Below are positions 37,012 through 48,084 of a DNA stretch of 64,000 bases, one piece after another. The position numbers and the translations under genes are program-made. Source of the DNA: Pseudomonas bubulae (GTDB lineage Bacteria; Pseudomonadota; Gammaproteobacteria; Pseudomonadales; Pseudomonadaceae); NCBI RefSeq assembly GCF_900618535.1, contig NZ_UYJA01000004.1:186001-250000 (forward strand), written 5' to 3'. Positions within the stretch are counted from its first letter, which is position 1; every line of letters starts with the position of its first letter. The notes beneath the pieces are model-generated. The model saw only the letters and a list, made by a program, of their open reading frames with translations, made no database searches and had not been told where the DNA came from.

Positions 37012-37015
<4 letters not shown>
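36344..37015 (-). CDS. ftsE: FtsE, cell-division ATPase
   Basis: ABC ATPase of 223 residues. Walker [15 protein letters not shown] (about residue 36), signature [15 protein letters not shown], Walker [15 protein letters not shown]-loop ASHD. Start and stop overlap ftsY and ftsX by four bases each, so the three are translated together. Confidence 0.97.
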
Positions 37016-38457
<1,442 letters not shown>

Positions 38458-38813
38458 GGAGGACGGCTATCTCATCGTAGCGACGCGCCACTGTGGCGCC
38501 CCGGCAAATAATATTCGGTGTGAAACAGACTGTAATTTTGTCAGCTTGTTCGCACGCAACTGTATTCAGAGGGTAAAACACACCTCGTAAACTTCGTCTT
38601 AACTCGGGTCTGTCACGGGAAAGTCGGCAAAAATGCGAAATTTACCGGTATACATCCACACTTCCAAGCGGGCTCCTATACTGCCCGATCAAACGTCGTC
38701 TGATCGTCAAAGGCCTGATAGGCGTGGCCGCCAGTAAAACGGATCAGTATCCTAGCACCTCCTCACCCGCAGACGCTAAGGCCGAGCGGGTAGCCCAACA
38801 GGTTAAAAAACGA
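38458..38813. other. 356-base divergent spacer ftsY / M16 peptidase
   Basis: This holds promoters for ftsYEX (leftward) and the M16 genes (rightward). TATACT at 38677 is a possible -10 box for the rightward promoter but lacks a good -35. The M16 frame is open from a GTG at 38724, so the last 90 bases could be coding if that start is used. Confidence 0.5.
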
Positions 38814-40166
38814 ATGAATCTAGCCCGCCGCGCTGCTGGCCTGTTGCTCAGCACAGTTTTATTACCGCTTTCGGCCCTGGCGGCCGAACCGCAGCCCACC
38901 CACGAGTTCCGCCTGGACAACGGCCTCAAGGTCATCGTGCGCGAAGACCATCGCGCCCCGGTGGTGGTCTCCCAGGTCTGGTACAAAGTGGGTTCCAGCT
39001 ACGAAACCCCTGGCAAGACCGGCCTGTCCCACGCGCTTGAGCACATGATGTTCAAGGGCAGCAACAAGGTCGGTCCCGGCGAAGCCTCGTTGATCCTGCG
39101 CGACCTTGGCGCCCAGGAAAACGCCTTCACCAGCGACGACTACACCGCCTACTACCAGGTACTGGCCCGTGACCGCCTGGGCGTGGCCTTTGAGCTTGAG
39201 GCCGACCGCATGGCCAGCCTTCGCTTGCCGCCCGAAGAATTCAAGCGCGAGATCGAAGTCATCAAGGAAGAGCGCCGCCTGCGCACCGACGACCAGCCCA
39301 TGAGCAAAGCCTACGAGCTGTTCAGCGCCATGGCCTTCCCTTCCAGCGGCTACCACACCCCGACCATCGGCTGGATGGTCGACCTGGAGCGCATGAGCGT
39401 TGGCGAACTGCGCGCATGGTATGAAGAGTGGTATGCCCCCAACAACGCCACTTTGGTGGTGGTCGGTGACGTCACCCCGGATGAAGTCAAAGCCCTGGCC
39501 CAGCGTTACTTTGGCAAGGTGCAAAAACGCGAGATACCTGTCGCCAAAATCCCGCTGGAACTGCCGACCCCTGGCGAACGCCTGCTCAAGATCCACGTCC
39601 AGACCCAACTGCCAAGCTTGATGCTGGGCTTTAACGTGCCCAGCGTTGCCACGGCCAAGGACCCGATCACCGCCAATGCCCTGCGCCTGATTTCCGCGCT
39701 GCTGGACGGCGGCTACAGCGCACGCATGCCGACGCAGCTGGAGCGGGGCGAAGAACTGGTCTCCGGTGCATCGTCCAGCTACAACGCCTTCACCCGTGGT
39801 GACAGCCTGTTCATGCTTTCGGCGATGCCCAACAGCCAGAAGAAAGTCACCATGGCCCAGGCCGAGGCAGGCTTGTGGCGCTTGCTCGATGACCTGAAAA
39901 AGACCCCGCCGACCACTGAAGAGCTTGAACGTGTGCGTGCCCAGGTAATTGCCGGACTGGTCTACGAGCGCGACTCGATCACCAGCCAGGCCACTTCGAT
40001 CGGCCAGCTGGAAACCGTCGGCCTGTCGTGGAAGCTGATGGACTCAGAACTGGCCGACCTGCAGAAGGTCACCCCGGCCGATATCCAGCAGGCTGCCCGC
40101 ACCTATTTCACTCGCGACCGTCTCAGCGTTGCCCATGTACTGCCCGAGGAGAAAACCCATGAGTGA
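38814..40166 (+). CDS. M16 zinc peptidase, catalytic subunit (first pair)
   Basis: Pitrilysin-family peptidase of 450 residues, homologue of P. aeruginosa PA0372. The inverted zinc motif HALEH (HxxEH) is followed about 75 residues later by the third ligand in EVIKEERR. The signal peptide MNLARRAAGLLLSTVLLPLSALA (cut before AEP) decides the start; a GTG 30 codons upstream would bury it. The protein is probably periplasmic. It overlaps the next gene by eight bases and forms a catalytic/non-catalytic pair with it. Confidence 0.9.
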   Translation: MNLARRAAGLLLSTVLLPLSALAAEPQPTHEFRLDNGLKVIVREDHRAPVVVSQVWYKVGSSYETPGKTGLSHALEHMMFKGSNKVGPGEASLILRDLGAQENAFTSDDYTAYYQVLARDRLGVAFELEADRMASLRLPPEEFKREIEVIKEERRLRTDDQPMSKAYELFSAMAFPSSGYHTPTIGWMVDLERMSVGELRAWYEEWYAPNNATLVVVGDVTPDEVKALAQRYFGKVQKREIPVAKIPLELPTPGERLLKIHVQTQLPSLMLGFNVPSVATAKDPITANALRLISALLDGGYSARMPTQLERGEELVSGASSSYNAFTRGDSLFMLSAMPNSQKKVTMAQAEAGLWRLLDDLKKTPPTTEELERVRAQVIAGLVYERDSITSQATSIGQLETVGLSWKLMDSELADLQKVTPADIQQAARTYFTRDRLSVAHVLPEEKTHE

Positions 40167-41649
40167 GCGTAAAGGCCCCCGCTACGCCCTGCTTGGTCTG
40201 AGCGCCGCCATACTGGTGGGTGCACTCGGCTACTTTTTTACCAACCCGCAGCAATCGGTCGCCAGCCAGGCACTGGACCAGGCCAAGAGCGAGCACAAGC
40301 TCGAATCCCTGGCCGAGCTGGACGGCAAGGCGCCCAGCCACCGTGCGCTGAACGTGCAAACCTGGAAAACCGCCGAAGGCTCCAAAGTGCTGTTCGTCGA
40401 AGCACGGCAATTGCCGATGTTCGACCTGCGCCTGACCTTCGCCGCTGGCAGCAGCCAGGACGAAAACACCCCGGGCCTGGCCCTGCTGACCAACGCCATG
40501 CTCAACGAAGGTGTAGCGGGTAAAGATGTGGGCGCCATCGCCCAGGGCTTTGAAGGCCTGGGCGCGGACTTCGGCAATGGCGCATATCGCGACATGGCCG
40601 TGGCCTCGCTGCGCAGCCTGAGCGATGTAGATAAACGCACACCTGCGCTCAACCTGTTCGCCGAGGTGGTGGGCAAACCCACCTTCCCGGCCGACTCCCT
40701 GGCGCGGATCAAGAACCAGTTGCTCGCCAGCTTCGAGTTTCAGAAACAAAACCCCGGCAAACTGGCCAGCGACGAACTGTTCAAGCGCCTGTACGGTAAC
40801 CACCCGTATGCCCACGCCAGTGATGGCAATGCCCAAAGCATCGCCGCGATCACCATTGACCAGCTCAAGGCCTTTCACAACAAGGCCTACACCGCAGGCA
40901 ACGCCGTGATTGCGATTGTTGGCGACCTGTCGCGTGCCGAAGCCGAAGCCATTGCAGCCCAGGTATCTGCCGCACTGCCCAAAGGCCCGGCAGTGGCCAA
41001 GACCGTGCAACCAAGCGAGCCCAAGGCTGGTCAAACCCATATCGAGTTCCCGTCCAAACAAACCCACCTGCTGCTGTCGCAGCTGGGCATTGACCGTGAC
41101 GATCCCGACTATGCCGCACTGGCATTGGGCAACAGCATTCTGGGCGGTGGCGGTTTCGGTACGCGCCTGATGACCGAAGTGCGTGAAAAGCGCGGCCTGA
41201 CCTACGGCGTGTACTCCGGCTTCAGCCCGATGCAGGCTCGCGGCCCGTTCATGATCAACCTGCAAACCCGCGCCGAACTGAGCGAAGGTACGCTCAAACT
41301 GGTGCAAGACATTTTGGCCGACTACCTGAAAAATGGTCCGACGCAAAAAGAACTCGACGATGCCAAGCGTGAACTGGCTGGCAGCTTCCCGCTGTCCACG
41401 GCCAGCAACGCCGCCATCGTCGGCCAACTTGGCGCAATGGGCTTTTATGATTTGCCCCTGGATTACCTGGAAACCTTCATGCAGAAGTCCCAGGACCTGA
41501 CCACCGAACAGGTCAAGGACGCCATGAACAAGCACCTGAGCGCCGACAAAATGGTCGTAGTGACCGCCGGCCCGACCGTGCCGCAAAAACCACTGCCACC
41601 TCCTACCGACAAACCTTCAGAGCAACCTCTTGGGGTTCCGGAGCATTAA
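40159..41649 (+). CDS. M16 peptidase-like, non-catalytic partner (first pair)
   Basis: Protein of 496 residues, homologue of PA0371. It has the M16 fold (VREKRGLTYGVYSGF, the R/Y substrate-binding motif of partner subunits) but no HxxEH. A signal anchor ALLGLSAAILVGALGYFF lies near the N-terminus. The ribosome site GAGGAG lies in the end of the upstream gene. Its stop overlaps the rsmD start by one base. Confidence 0.9.
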   Translation: MSERKGPRYALLGLSAAILVGALGYFFTNPQQSVASQALDQAKSEHKLESLAELDGKAPSHRALNVQTWKTAEGSKVLFVEARQLPMFDLRLTFAAGSSQDENTPGLALLTNAMLNEGVAGKDVGAIAQGFEGLGADFGNGAYRDMAVASLRSLSDVDKRTPALNLFAEVVGKPTFPADSLARIKNQLLASFEFQKQNPGKLASDELFKRLYGNHPYAHASDGNAQSIAAITIDQLKAFHNKAYTAGNAVIAIVGDLSRAEAEAIAAQVSAALPKGPAVAKTVQPSEPKAGQTHIEFPSKQTHLLLSQLGIDRDDPDYAALALGNSILGGGGFGTRLMTEVREKRGLTYGVYSGFSPMQARGPFMINLQTRAELSEGTLKLVQDILADYLKNGPTQKELDDAKRELAGSFPLSTASNAAIVGQLGAMGFYDLPLDYLETFMQKSQDLTTEQVKDAMNKHLSADKMVVVTAGPTVPQKPLPPPTDKPSEQPLGVPEH

Positions 41650-42245
41650 TGGCAAAGCCAAAAAACACATCGCACTCAGGTGCTGGTCAGTTACGCATCA
41701 TTGGCGGGGAATGGCGCAGCCGCAAGCTGGACTTCCCCCATGTAGAGGGCCTGCGCCCGACGCCAGATCGCGTGCGTGAAACCCTGTTCAACTGGTTGGC
41801 CCCCTATATCGGCGGCGCCAGGGTACTGGACGTTTTCGCCGGCAGCGGCGCACTGTTCCTTGAAGCCATGTCCCGCGGCGCAGCCAAGGGCGTGGCACTG
41901 GACAGCAACCGCGATGCGATCTCCAACATCCGCGAGAACATGGGCATTCTGCGCTGCACTGTCGGCGAAGTTCAGCAGACTGACGCCCTGCGTTATCTGG
42001 ACACCACGCCAAGCACAACCTTTGACGTGGTATTCCTCGACCCGCCGTTCAACAAGGACCTGCTCAAACCTGCTTGTGATCTGCTCGAGCAACGCGGCTG
42101 GCTGGCTGAAGACGCCTGGGTTTACACCGAAAGCGAGTTGCGCCCGTCAGAGCTGGGCTTGCCTGCCAACTGGCGCCTGCATCGCGAGCAAAAAGCCGGC
42201 GGCGTGAACTACGCCCTGTGGCAACGCGAAGCCACTCAAGCCTGA
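41649..42245 (+). CDS. rsmD: RsmD, 16S rRNA G966 N2-methyltransferase
   Basis: Methyltransferase of 198 residues. SAM-binding VLDVFAGSGALFLEA, catalytic motif LDPPFNKD, and N-terminal RIIGGEWRSRKL with RPTPDRVRETLFNWL are diagnostic. It is translationally linked to the first M16 pair (TAATG). A paired repeat follows it, then the second M16 pair. Confidence 0.96.
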   Translation: MAKPKNTSHSGAGQLRIIGGEWRSRKLDFPHVEGLRPTPDRVRETLFNWLAPYIGGARVLDVFAGSGALFLEAMSRGAAKGVALDSNRDAISNIRENMGILRCTVGEVQQTDALRYLDTTPSTTFDVVFLDPPFNKDLLKPACDLLEQRGWLAEDAWVYTESELRPSELGLPANWRLHREQKAGGVNYALWQREATQA

Positions 42246-42250
42246 TGAAC

Positions 42251-42350
42251 CTGTAGTCGCTGCCGCAGGCTGCGATCAAGCCCGGAGGGGTCGCTTTTTC
42301 AAAAGCGAAGGCCCTTCGGTCCTTATCGCAGCCTGCGGCAGCGGCTACAG
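42251..42350. repeat. Paired inverted repeat, TGTAGTCGCTGCCGCAGG type
   Basis: CTGTAGTCGCTGCCGCAGGC and GCCTGCGGCAGCGGCTACAG are near-perfect complements across about 60 bases, with an inner GCGAAGGCCC/TTCGGTCC region. It lies between rsmD and the second M16 pair, right at the probable edge of the duplicated block. Confidence 0.8.
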
Positions 42351-42439
42351 ATTTTTGCGGTACAAGGTATCTATGTACCGCCCGCCTCTCCCCTCTCAAG
42401 CCCAATCTGTTCTGACGATAAACAGTCAGGACACCCACC

Positions 42440-43786
42440 ATGAAACACCCCCTTGCCGGGCTGGCTCTCGGCTTTATGTTGCAACCGCTGATGGCCCTGG
42501 CCAGCAGCCAACCCTCCACTCAACATTTCACCCTGGATAACGGCCTCAAGGTTATCGTTCACGAAGACCACCGTGCAGCCGTGGTTCACTCACAGCTCTG
42601 GTATCGGGTCGGCTCAAGCTATGAGCCCCCAGGCCAATCCGGGTTGTCCCACGCCCTTGAACACATGATTTTCAAAGGCAGCAGCAAACTTTGTCCGGCC
42701 GAGTCAGACCACATCTTTCAAAGCCTGGGCGCAACGGACAATGCGGCGACGCAAAATGACGCCACCATTTTCTTTCAAACCCTGCCCCCCCATGCCCTGG
42801 CAGTCGCACTTGAAGTGATGGCAGACCAGATGAGCACTGCACACCTGTCCGCTGCTCATTGGGCCGGTGAGCGCGAAGTCATCAAAAGCGAACGCAGCGA
42901 AAGCGTCGACAACGACCCCCATCAGCGCGCACTTGAACTGCCACGTCGCCTGGCATTCCTGACCAGCGCTTCCGGCAGCCCGGTCATCGGCTGGATGCAC
43001 GACCTCGAACGCATGCACATCGATGAACTCAAGCACTGGTATAGAAGCTGGTATGCGCCCAATAACGCCACCCTGATCATCGTCGGCGATATCGACACCG
43101 AGCAGGTCAAGGCCCTGGCCACACGCTACTTCGGCCCGATTGCCTCACGCGAGCTACCTGTGATCAAGGCCCCGCTCGAACTGGCAGCTCCCGGTGAGCG
43201 CACCATGACTCAGTACATCGATCATCAAATCCCGAACCTGAGCATGACGTTCAACGTGCCAAGCCTGCACACCCAGACCGACCCACGTTCAGCTCCAGCA
43301 CTGGAGCTGCTCAGCGAGTTGCTCGGTGGCGGCGACAGTTCAGAACTCAAAAGCAGATTGTGGCGCGGCGAGGAATTGCTGATCAGCGTCGGCTCACATT
43401 ACAGCAGCATCAGCCGCGGTGATGAGCTGTTCAGCATCGACGCCACCCTCAACCTTAAAAAGATGAAACCGCTGAGCGAGGTTCAAGAACGGATTTGGGC
43501 CGTGATCGACTCAGTGAAAAAAACACCCCCCTCCGGCAGTGACCTTGAACGCGCCCGTACGCGGATCATTGCACGGCATGTTTTCAGCCGTGATGACCTG
43601 CAAAGCCTGGCTCTGTATCTCGGTGAACTGGACATTGCGGGCTTGTCGCCAGAGGACGACGAAAAGCGCATGCAGATATTGGCGAAAATCACCCCTGAAG
43701 ATATCCAGCTCGCCGCTCAAACGTTCCTGACCCACGACCGCTTGACCCTCAGCTATGTACTGCCCAAGGAGGCGCGCCATGAATAA
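42440..43786 (+). CDS. M16 zinc peptidase, catalytic subunit (second pair)
   Basis: Protein of 448 residues, paralogue of the gene at 38814. Signal peptide MKHPLAGLALGFMLQPLMALA, zinc motif HALEH, downstream ligand in EREVIKSERS. Many segments are shared with the first copy (FTLDNGLKVIVHEDHRA, YAPNNATLIIVGD). Start supported by CAGGACACCC. Like the first copy it ends in a short LP[KE]E...HE tail that overlaps the next gene by eight bases. The catalytic residues are intact, so it should be active. Confidence 0.9.
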   Translation: MKHPLAGLALGFMLQPLMALASSQPSTQHFTLDNGLKVIVHEDHRAAVVHSQLWYRVGSSYEPPGQSGLSHALEHMIFKGSSKLCPAESDHIFQSLGATDNAATQNDATIFFQTLPPHALAVALEVMADQMSTAHLSAAHWAGEREVIKSERSESVDNDPHQRALELPRRLAFLTSASGSPVIGWMHDLERMHIDELKHWYRSWYAPNNATLIIVGDIDTEQVKALATRYFGPIASRELPVIKAPLELAAPGERTMTQYIDHQIPNLSMTFNVPSLHTQTDPRSAPALELLSELLGGGDSSELKSRLWRGEELLISVGSHYSSISRGDELFSIDATLNLKKMKPLSEVQERIWAVIDSVKKTPPSGSDLERARTRIIARHVFSRDDLQSLALYLGELDIAGLSPEDDEKRMQILAKITPEDIQLAAQTFLTHDRLTLSYVLPKEARHE

Positions 43787-45233
43787 GCCTCACGCAATCG
43801 CAGCCAGCCGCGCCTTGCGCGTCGCTACGCTGCTGTTCACCCTTGCCTGTGTCTGCGTGCAAGCCAGAGCACAAGAACCACAAGCACGACTGCAATCGCT
43901 GCTTGAGTTGAGCACTGCCGTGCCTGCCACCCGCCTGCCGACAATCAAGGCCTGGAAACTGAGCCAAAACACCAAAGTCCTGTTTGTCGAAAGCCACACT
44001 TTGCCTATGATCGATGTGCAAATCACCTTTGCCGCGGGCAGCAATCAGGATGGCGATACACCCGGCCTGGCAGCGACTGTACTGAGCCTGTTTAACGAAG
44101 GCTCGACGCTCAAGGACGCCAACGCACTGGCCAAAGGGTTTGATAGCCTGGGCGTGGATCTGGGTAACGGTATCGATAAAGAGCGGAGTTTCTTCACCCT
44201 GCGCAGCTTGAGCGCCCCGCACATCCGCGAACCCGCCATGCAGTTGTTCACCGAGATGCTCGCCCAACCGGGCTTTACCGTCGAAGGCCAGCGACGGGTC
44301 AAAAACGAACTGTTCACCAAACTCAAAATAAACCACGAAGACCCACACGCTCTTGCACGGATGCAGATCTACAACGAACTCTATCCGGGGCAACCTTACA
44401 CCCGCTCCGACTTCGGCTCGGTCGAGAGCCTGGAGCGCATAGATGAATCACACCTAAGGGCCTTTTACCGTCGCGCCTACACTGCTGCCAACGCACAGAT
44501 CGTGATCGTCGGCGACCTGACCCTGCAACAGGCGCAGAGCCTCAGCCGCTCACTGGCCAATGCCTTGCCCGCCGGACCAGCACTCGCTGAAAGACACTCG
44601 GTGCCTGCCCCGCTGCCCCATGGCAAAACCCTGCATATCGAAGATGAAGCAACCCATACCGTACTGATGCTGGCACAGAATGCCTTGCCCAATCAGCACC
44701 CTGACGGGGTAGCGATCCGGGCCGGGCATATTATTTTCAGCCATATCCTCAACAGGCAGTTAAGGGAGGAGCGCAGCATCACCTATGGCGTGCTATCGCA
44801 AATTCCCCATGCGCAGGGACCAACCCCCTGGATCATCAGCCTCAATACCCCCTCGCGCTACAGCCAAAGCGCCCTGGTTCATATCAAAGCCCTGTTTGCC
44901 CAGTACCTGCAGGACGGACCCAGCGAAACCGAACTGGACGACATCAAGCAGTTCCTGCTGCGGGCGCTGCCACAGCTCACGGCCAGCAACCTGGATATGC
45001 GCAACGAACTGTCCATCATCAACCGCTTTAACCAGCCCCTGGCCTTCAACTACAAGATCCAACAGATTCAAGCCTTGACCAGTGAGCAGATCAAAGCGGC
45101 GATGAACCGTCACTTCACGACTGACGGCTGGGTCGGCGTAACCGTCGGCCCCAGTGTTGCTCAACTGCCCCTGCCCAAGGTGATGGTGCCAGAAACGACG
45201 ATGGCACAAAGTTGTATGCCTGCCATCAGATAA
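43779..45233 (+). CDS. M16 peptidase-like, non-catalytic partner (second pair)
   Basis: Protein of 484 residues, paralogue of the gene at 40159. It starts MNKPHAIAASRALRV with a signal peptide ending QARAQ. Family segments include FAAGSNQDGDTPGLA, RRAYTAANAQIVIVGDL and LREERSITYGVLS; HxxEH is absent. AAGGAG lies in the end of the upstream gene, the same arrangement as in the first pair. It is more diverged from its paralogue than the catalytic subunits are from each other, by eye. Confidence 0.88.
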   Translation: MNKPHAIAASRALRVATLLFTLACVCVQARAQEPQARLQSLLELSTAVPATRLPTIKAWKLSQNTKVLFVESHTLPMIDVQITFAAGSNQDGDTPGLAATVLSLFNEGSTLKDANALAKGFDSLGVDLGNGIDKERSFFTLRSLSAPHIREPAMQLFTEMLAQPGFTVEGQRRVKNELFTKLKINHEDPHALARMQIYNELYPGQPYTRSDFGSVESLERIDESHLRAFYRRAYTAANAQIVIVGDLTLQQAQSLSRSLANALPAGPALAERHSVPAPLPHGKTLHIEDEATHTVLMLAQNALPNQHPDGVAIRAGHIIFSHILNRQLREERSITYGVLSQIPHAQGPTPWIISLNTPSRYSQSALVHIKALFAQYLQDGPSETELDDIKQFLLRALPQLTASNLDMRNELSIINRFNQPLAFNYKIQQIQALTSEQIKAAMNRHFTTDGWVGVTVGPSVAQLPLPKVMVPETTMAQSCMPAIR

Positions 45234-45309
45234 CCCCGGCACCCGCACGCAACACTTGGGTGTCGGGCCCTGATGTGGCAATTTAGACATCCGCCGTACC
45301 TGTTACTCG

Positions 45310-46353
45310 ATGAGAACCTCCGTGCCTTTTCCAGCCAGTCATGCTTCACCCCTCAAGCCTTTTACTCCGGCTACGGGTCTGGGCAACCCCCATGTCCAGA
45401 CGCTATGGGGGCCGTTGTGGCGTACCAAGCCGGTCATTGAACATCGACGTGAACGTATCTGGCTAAAGGATGGCGATTTTCTCGATCTGGACTGGCACGG
45501 CACACCCTCAGACCATGCGCCGGTGGTACTGGTGCTGCACGGCCTGACCGGCTCGTCGGGCTCTCACTATGTACTGGGGCTGCAAACCGCCCTCGCCGCA
45601 CGCGGCTGGACCAGCGCCGCACTGAACTGGCGAGGGTGCTCGGGCGAACCCAATTTACTGGCCCGCAGTTATCACTCAGGGGCCAGCGAAGACCTGGCCG
45701 AGGCAGTGGCCCATTTACGTGCCGCACATCCGCTGGCCCCCTTGTATGCCGTAGGCTATTCGCTGGGGGGCAATGTGCTGCTCAAGTATCTGGGCGAAAG
45801 CGGCAGCGACAGCGGGTTGCAAGGCGCTGTCGCGGTATCGGTGCCGTTCCGGCTTGACCAGTGTGCCGACCGGATCGGTATGGGATTTTCCAGGGTCTAT
45901 CAAGCTCACTTCATGCGCGAGATGCTGGCTTACGTCAAAGACAAAAAACATCGATTCCAGCTCGATGCCCAACACGAAGGTCTGGCCAGCCTGACCAGGC
46001 TTGGCTCGGTCGAAGCCCTGAGCAAAATGCGCACCTTCTGGGAGTTCGATGACCGCGTAACGGCACCTCTTAACGGCTATCTGAATGTCGATGACTACTA
46101 CCGTCGCGCCTCCAGCCGCTACTTCCTCGGCGCCATCCACACGCCGACGCTGATTATCCAGGCCATGGACGATCCGTTCGTGTTCAAGCACAGCATCCCC
46201 GACACCAGCGAGCTGTCAGCCTGCACGCAACTGGAGTTGCACACCAGGGGCGGGCATGTCGGATTTCTGGAGGGCTCCCCAAGAAAACCGGGCTATTACC
46301 TTGAACGAAGAATTCCGCAATGGCTGGCCGCACTGCGGCTTGAATCTGCGTAA
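45310..46353 (+). CDS. YheT-like alpha/beta hydrolase
   Basis: Hydrolase of 347 residues of the YheT/AB-hydrolase-4 family. LGNPHVQTLWGPL near the start, LVLHGLTGSSGSHYV (oxyanion region), the nucleophile elbow GYSLGGNVLL (Ser about residue 153) and the C-terminal RGGHVGF with the catalytic His are all visible. Physiological substrate unknown. It overlaps the AraC-type gene by one base, so the two form a unit. Confidence 0.9.
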   Translation: MRTSVPFPASHASPLKPFTPATGLGNPHVQTLWGPLWRTKPVIEHRRERIWLKDGDFLDLDWHGTPSDHAPVVLVLHGLTGSSGSHYVLGLQTALAARGWTSAALNWRGCSGEPNLLARSYHSGASEDLAEAVAHLRAAHPLAPLYAVGYSLGGNVLLKYLGESGSDSGLQGAVAVSVPFRLDQCADRIGMGFSRVYQAHFMREMLAYVKDKKHRFQLDAQHEGLASLTRLGSVEALSKMRTFWEFDDRVTAPLNGYLNVDDYYRRASSRYFLGAIHTPTLIIQAMDDPFVFKHSIPDTSELSACTQLELHTRGGHVGFLEGSPRKPGYYLERRIPQWLAALRLESA

Positions 46354-47189
46354 TGGACGTAGAACAGGGTGAGTCGATCCGTTTCTGGCAAACACCCCCC
46401 CTGACGGGTGTCGAACTGCTGACGGCACGTTATATCGAACATCGCTTTGTGCCCCATGTGCATGATGGTTTTGTGATCGGCATGATCCTCGAAGGCGCCC
46501 AGCGCTATCGCTATCGCGGCGCCGAGCATCTGGCTGCCACCGGTACGCTGGTGCTGATCAACCCGGACGAAGTCCATAACGGTCACAAAGGTCATGATGC
46601 GGGCTGGCGTTACCGGGCTTTTTACCCGGACAACGTGCAAATTCAGCAGTTGCTGGAAGAACTGGAACTGCCCGCCACCCACTTGCCGACCTTCAATGAC
46701 ACATTGCTGTACGACTGCGACCTGTTTCGCGGGTTATTCCAGCTACATCAATTGCTCGAAGGGCCGGAGACTGCGCTGCAGCAGCAAACCGCATGGCGTC
46801 AGATGATGCTTGCCCTGCTCAACCGCCATGCCCGCCTGCCACTACCAGCCAAGCCCGGGGTCGAACACCGCGCTGTAAGCCGTGCCAAGGAAGTACTGCA
46901 AGCCCGGCTGGCAGAGCCACCCTCACTGGAAGAACTCGCCGCCGCAGTCAATCTGTCGCCATTCCACTTTGCCCGCGTATTTCAGCGCGCCACCGGCATG
47001 CCACCGCACACCTGGTTGATGCAACAGCGTATCGCCCATGCCAGAGCCTTGCTGCAACAAGGCTGTTTGCCACTCCAGGTGGCGACGCAACTGGGCTTTG
47101 CCGACCAGAGCCACCTGAACCGGCAATTCAAGAAAGTCTATGGTGTTGGCCCCGGTGCATACCGGTTGGCCAGTGTCGGCACCCCTTAA
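46353..47189 (+). CDS. AraC-family regulator with cupin sensor
   Basis: Regulator of 278 residues. The N-terminal cupin-like ligand domain (HRFVPHVHDGFVIGMILEG, about residues 30-48) is of the arabinose-binding type. The C-terminal AraC domain reads EELAAAVNLSPFHFARVFQRATGM and VATQLGFADQSHLNRQFKK in parts. Target unknown. Its one-base overlap with the YheT-like gene suggests translational coupling, but control of that gene is not shown. Confidence 0.85.
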   Translation: MDVEQGESIRFWQTPPLTGVELLTARYIEHRFVPHVHDGFVIGMILEGAQRYRYRGAEHLAATGTLVLINPDEVHNGHKGHDAGWRYRAFYPDNVQIQQLLEELELPATHLPTFNDTLLYDCDLFRGLFQLHQLLEGPETALQQQTAWRQMMLALLNRHARLPLPAKPGVEHRAVSRAKEVLQARLAEPPSLEELAAAVNLSPFHFARVFQRATGMPPHTWLMQQRIAHARALLQQGCLPLQVATQLGFADQSHLNRQFKKVYGVGPGAYRLASVGTP

Positions 47190-47199
47190 GCCAACTGGC

Positions 47200-48054
47200 T
47201 CAATCGCCAGTAGCAATGCCCCGCGCAGGATCATTGATCCACTCGCTCCACGAACCCGCATAAAGCTTGCCTAGCGGATAACCCGCCAAGCCCAATGCAA
47301 AAAGGTTGTGACACGCCGTCACCCCGGAGCCGCAATAGGCAACCAGCTCCTCGGGAGAGCGGCCGGCAAGTTTTTCGGCAAAGCGCTGCTTGAGCTGCGC
47401 CGCAGGCAAAAAGCGCCCCGTAGGATCCAGGTTTTCGCTGAAGGCGGCACATTGCGCGCCCGGAATATGCCCGGCGATCGGGTCAATCGGCTCGACCTCA
47501 CCTCGAAAACGCGGCTGGGCACGGGCATCGATCAGGGTCAGTCCCGGCTTGGTCAGGCGCTTTTGCAATTGTTCGGCGCTCAGCAGCATATGGCTGTCGG
47601 GTTTGCCTTCGAAAGTGCCACGCAAGGTCGGTGACGCATCCAGGCTCAGTGGGAAGCCCGCGGCATGCCAGGCCTTGAGACCACCATCAAGGATAAATAC
47701 ACCCTCGCGCTTGCCCAGCCAGGTCAGCAACCACCATGCCCGGGCCGCAAAAGCACCCGGGCCGTCGTCATACAACACCACATCGCTGTCGGCATTGATG
47801 CCCCAGGCCTGCAGACGCTCAACCAGAGTACGTGGATCGGGCAATGGATGACGACCGGTCACACCTTTGATTACAGGCCCGCTCAGGTCGCGTTCGAGAT
47901 CGGCAAATTGCGCGCCGGCAATATGCCCCTCGGCATAACTGCAACGGCCGTAGTCCGGGTCTTCGAGGGCAAAGCGGCAATCCAGGATAACCAGGCCGGG
48001 CTGCGCCTGACGTTCATTCAGGGCATGAGGGCTGATCAGTTGCGCAACGGGCAT
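47200..48054 (-). CDS. sseA: SseA-type sulfurtransferase (two rhodanese domains)
   Basis: Protein of 284 residues with two rhodanese domains. The N-terminal domain is inactive and the C-terminal one carries the catalytic Cys in YCGSGVTACHN (about residue 240). The CGSGVT loop is that of 3-mercaptopyruvate sulfurtransferases. Start MPVAQLISPHAL with CAGGAG upstream. It converges with the AraC-type gene and is 30 bases from the TetR-type gene on the same strand. Confidence 0.9.
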   Translation of the reverse strand: MPVAQLISPHALNERQAQPGLVILDCRFALEDPDYGRCSYAEGHIAGAQFADLERDLSGPVIKGVTGRHPLPDPRTLVERLQAWGINADSDVVLYDDGPGAFAARAWWLLTWLGKREGVFILDGGLKAWHAAGFPLSLDASPTLRGTFEGKPDSHMLLSAEQLQKRLTKPGLTLIDARAQPRFRGEVEPIDPIAGHIPGAQCAAFSENLDPTGRFLPAAQLKQRFAEKLAGRSPEELVAYCGSGVTACHNLFALGLAGYPLGKLYAGSWSEWINDPARGIATGD

Positions 48055-48084
48055 AGTGAACTCCTGTGAGGGGGTGAAATGCAG

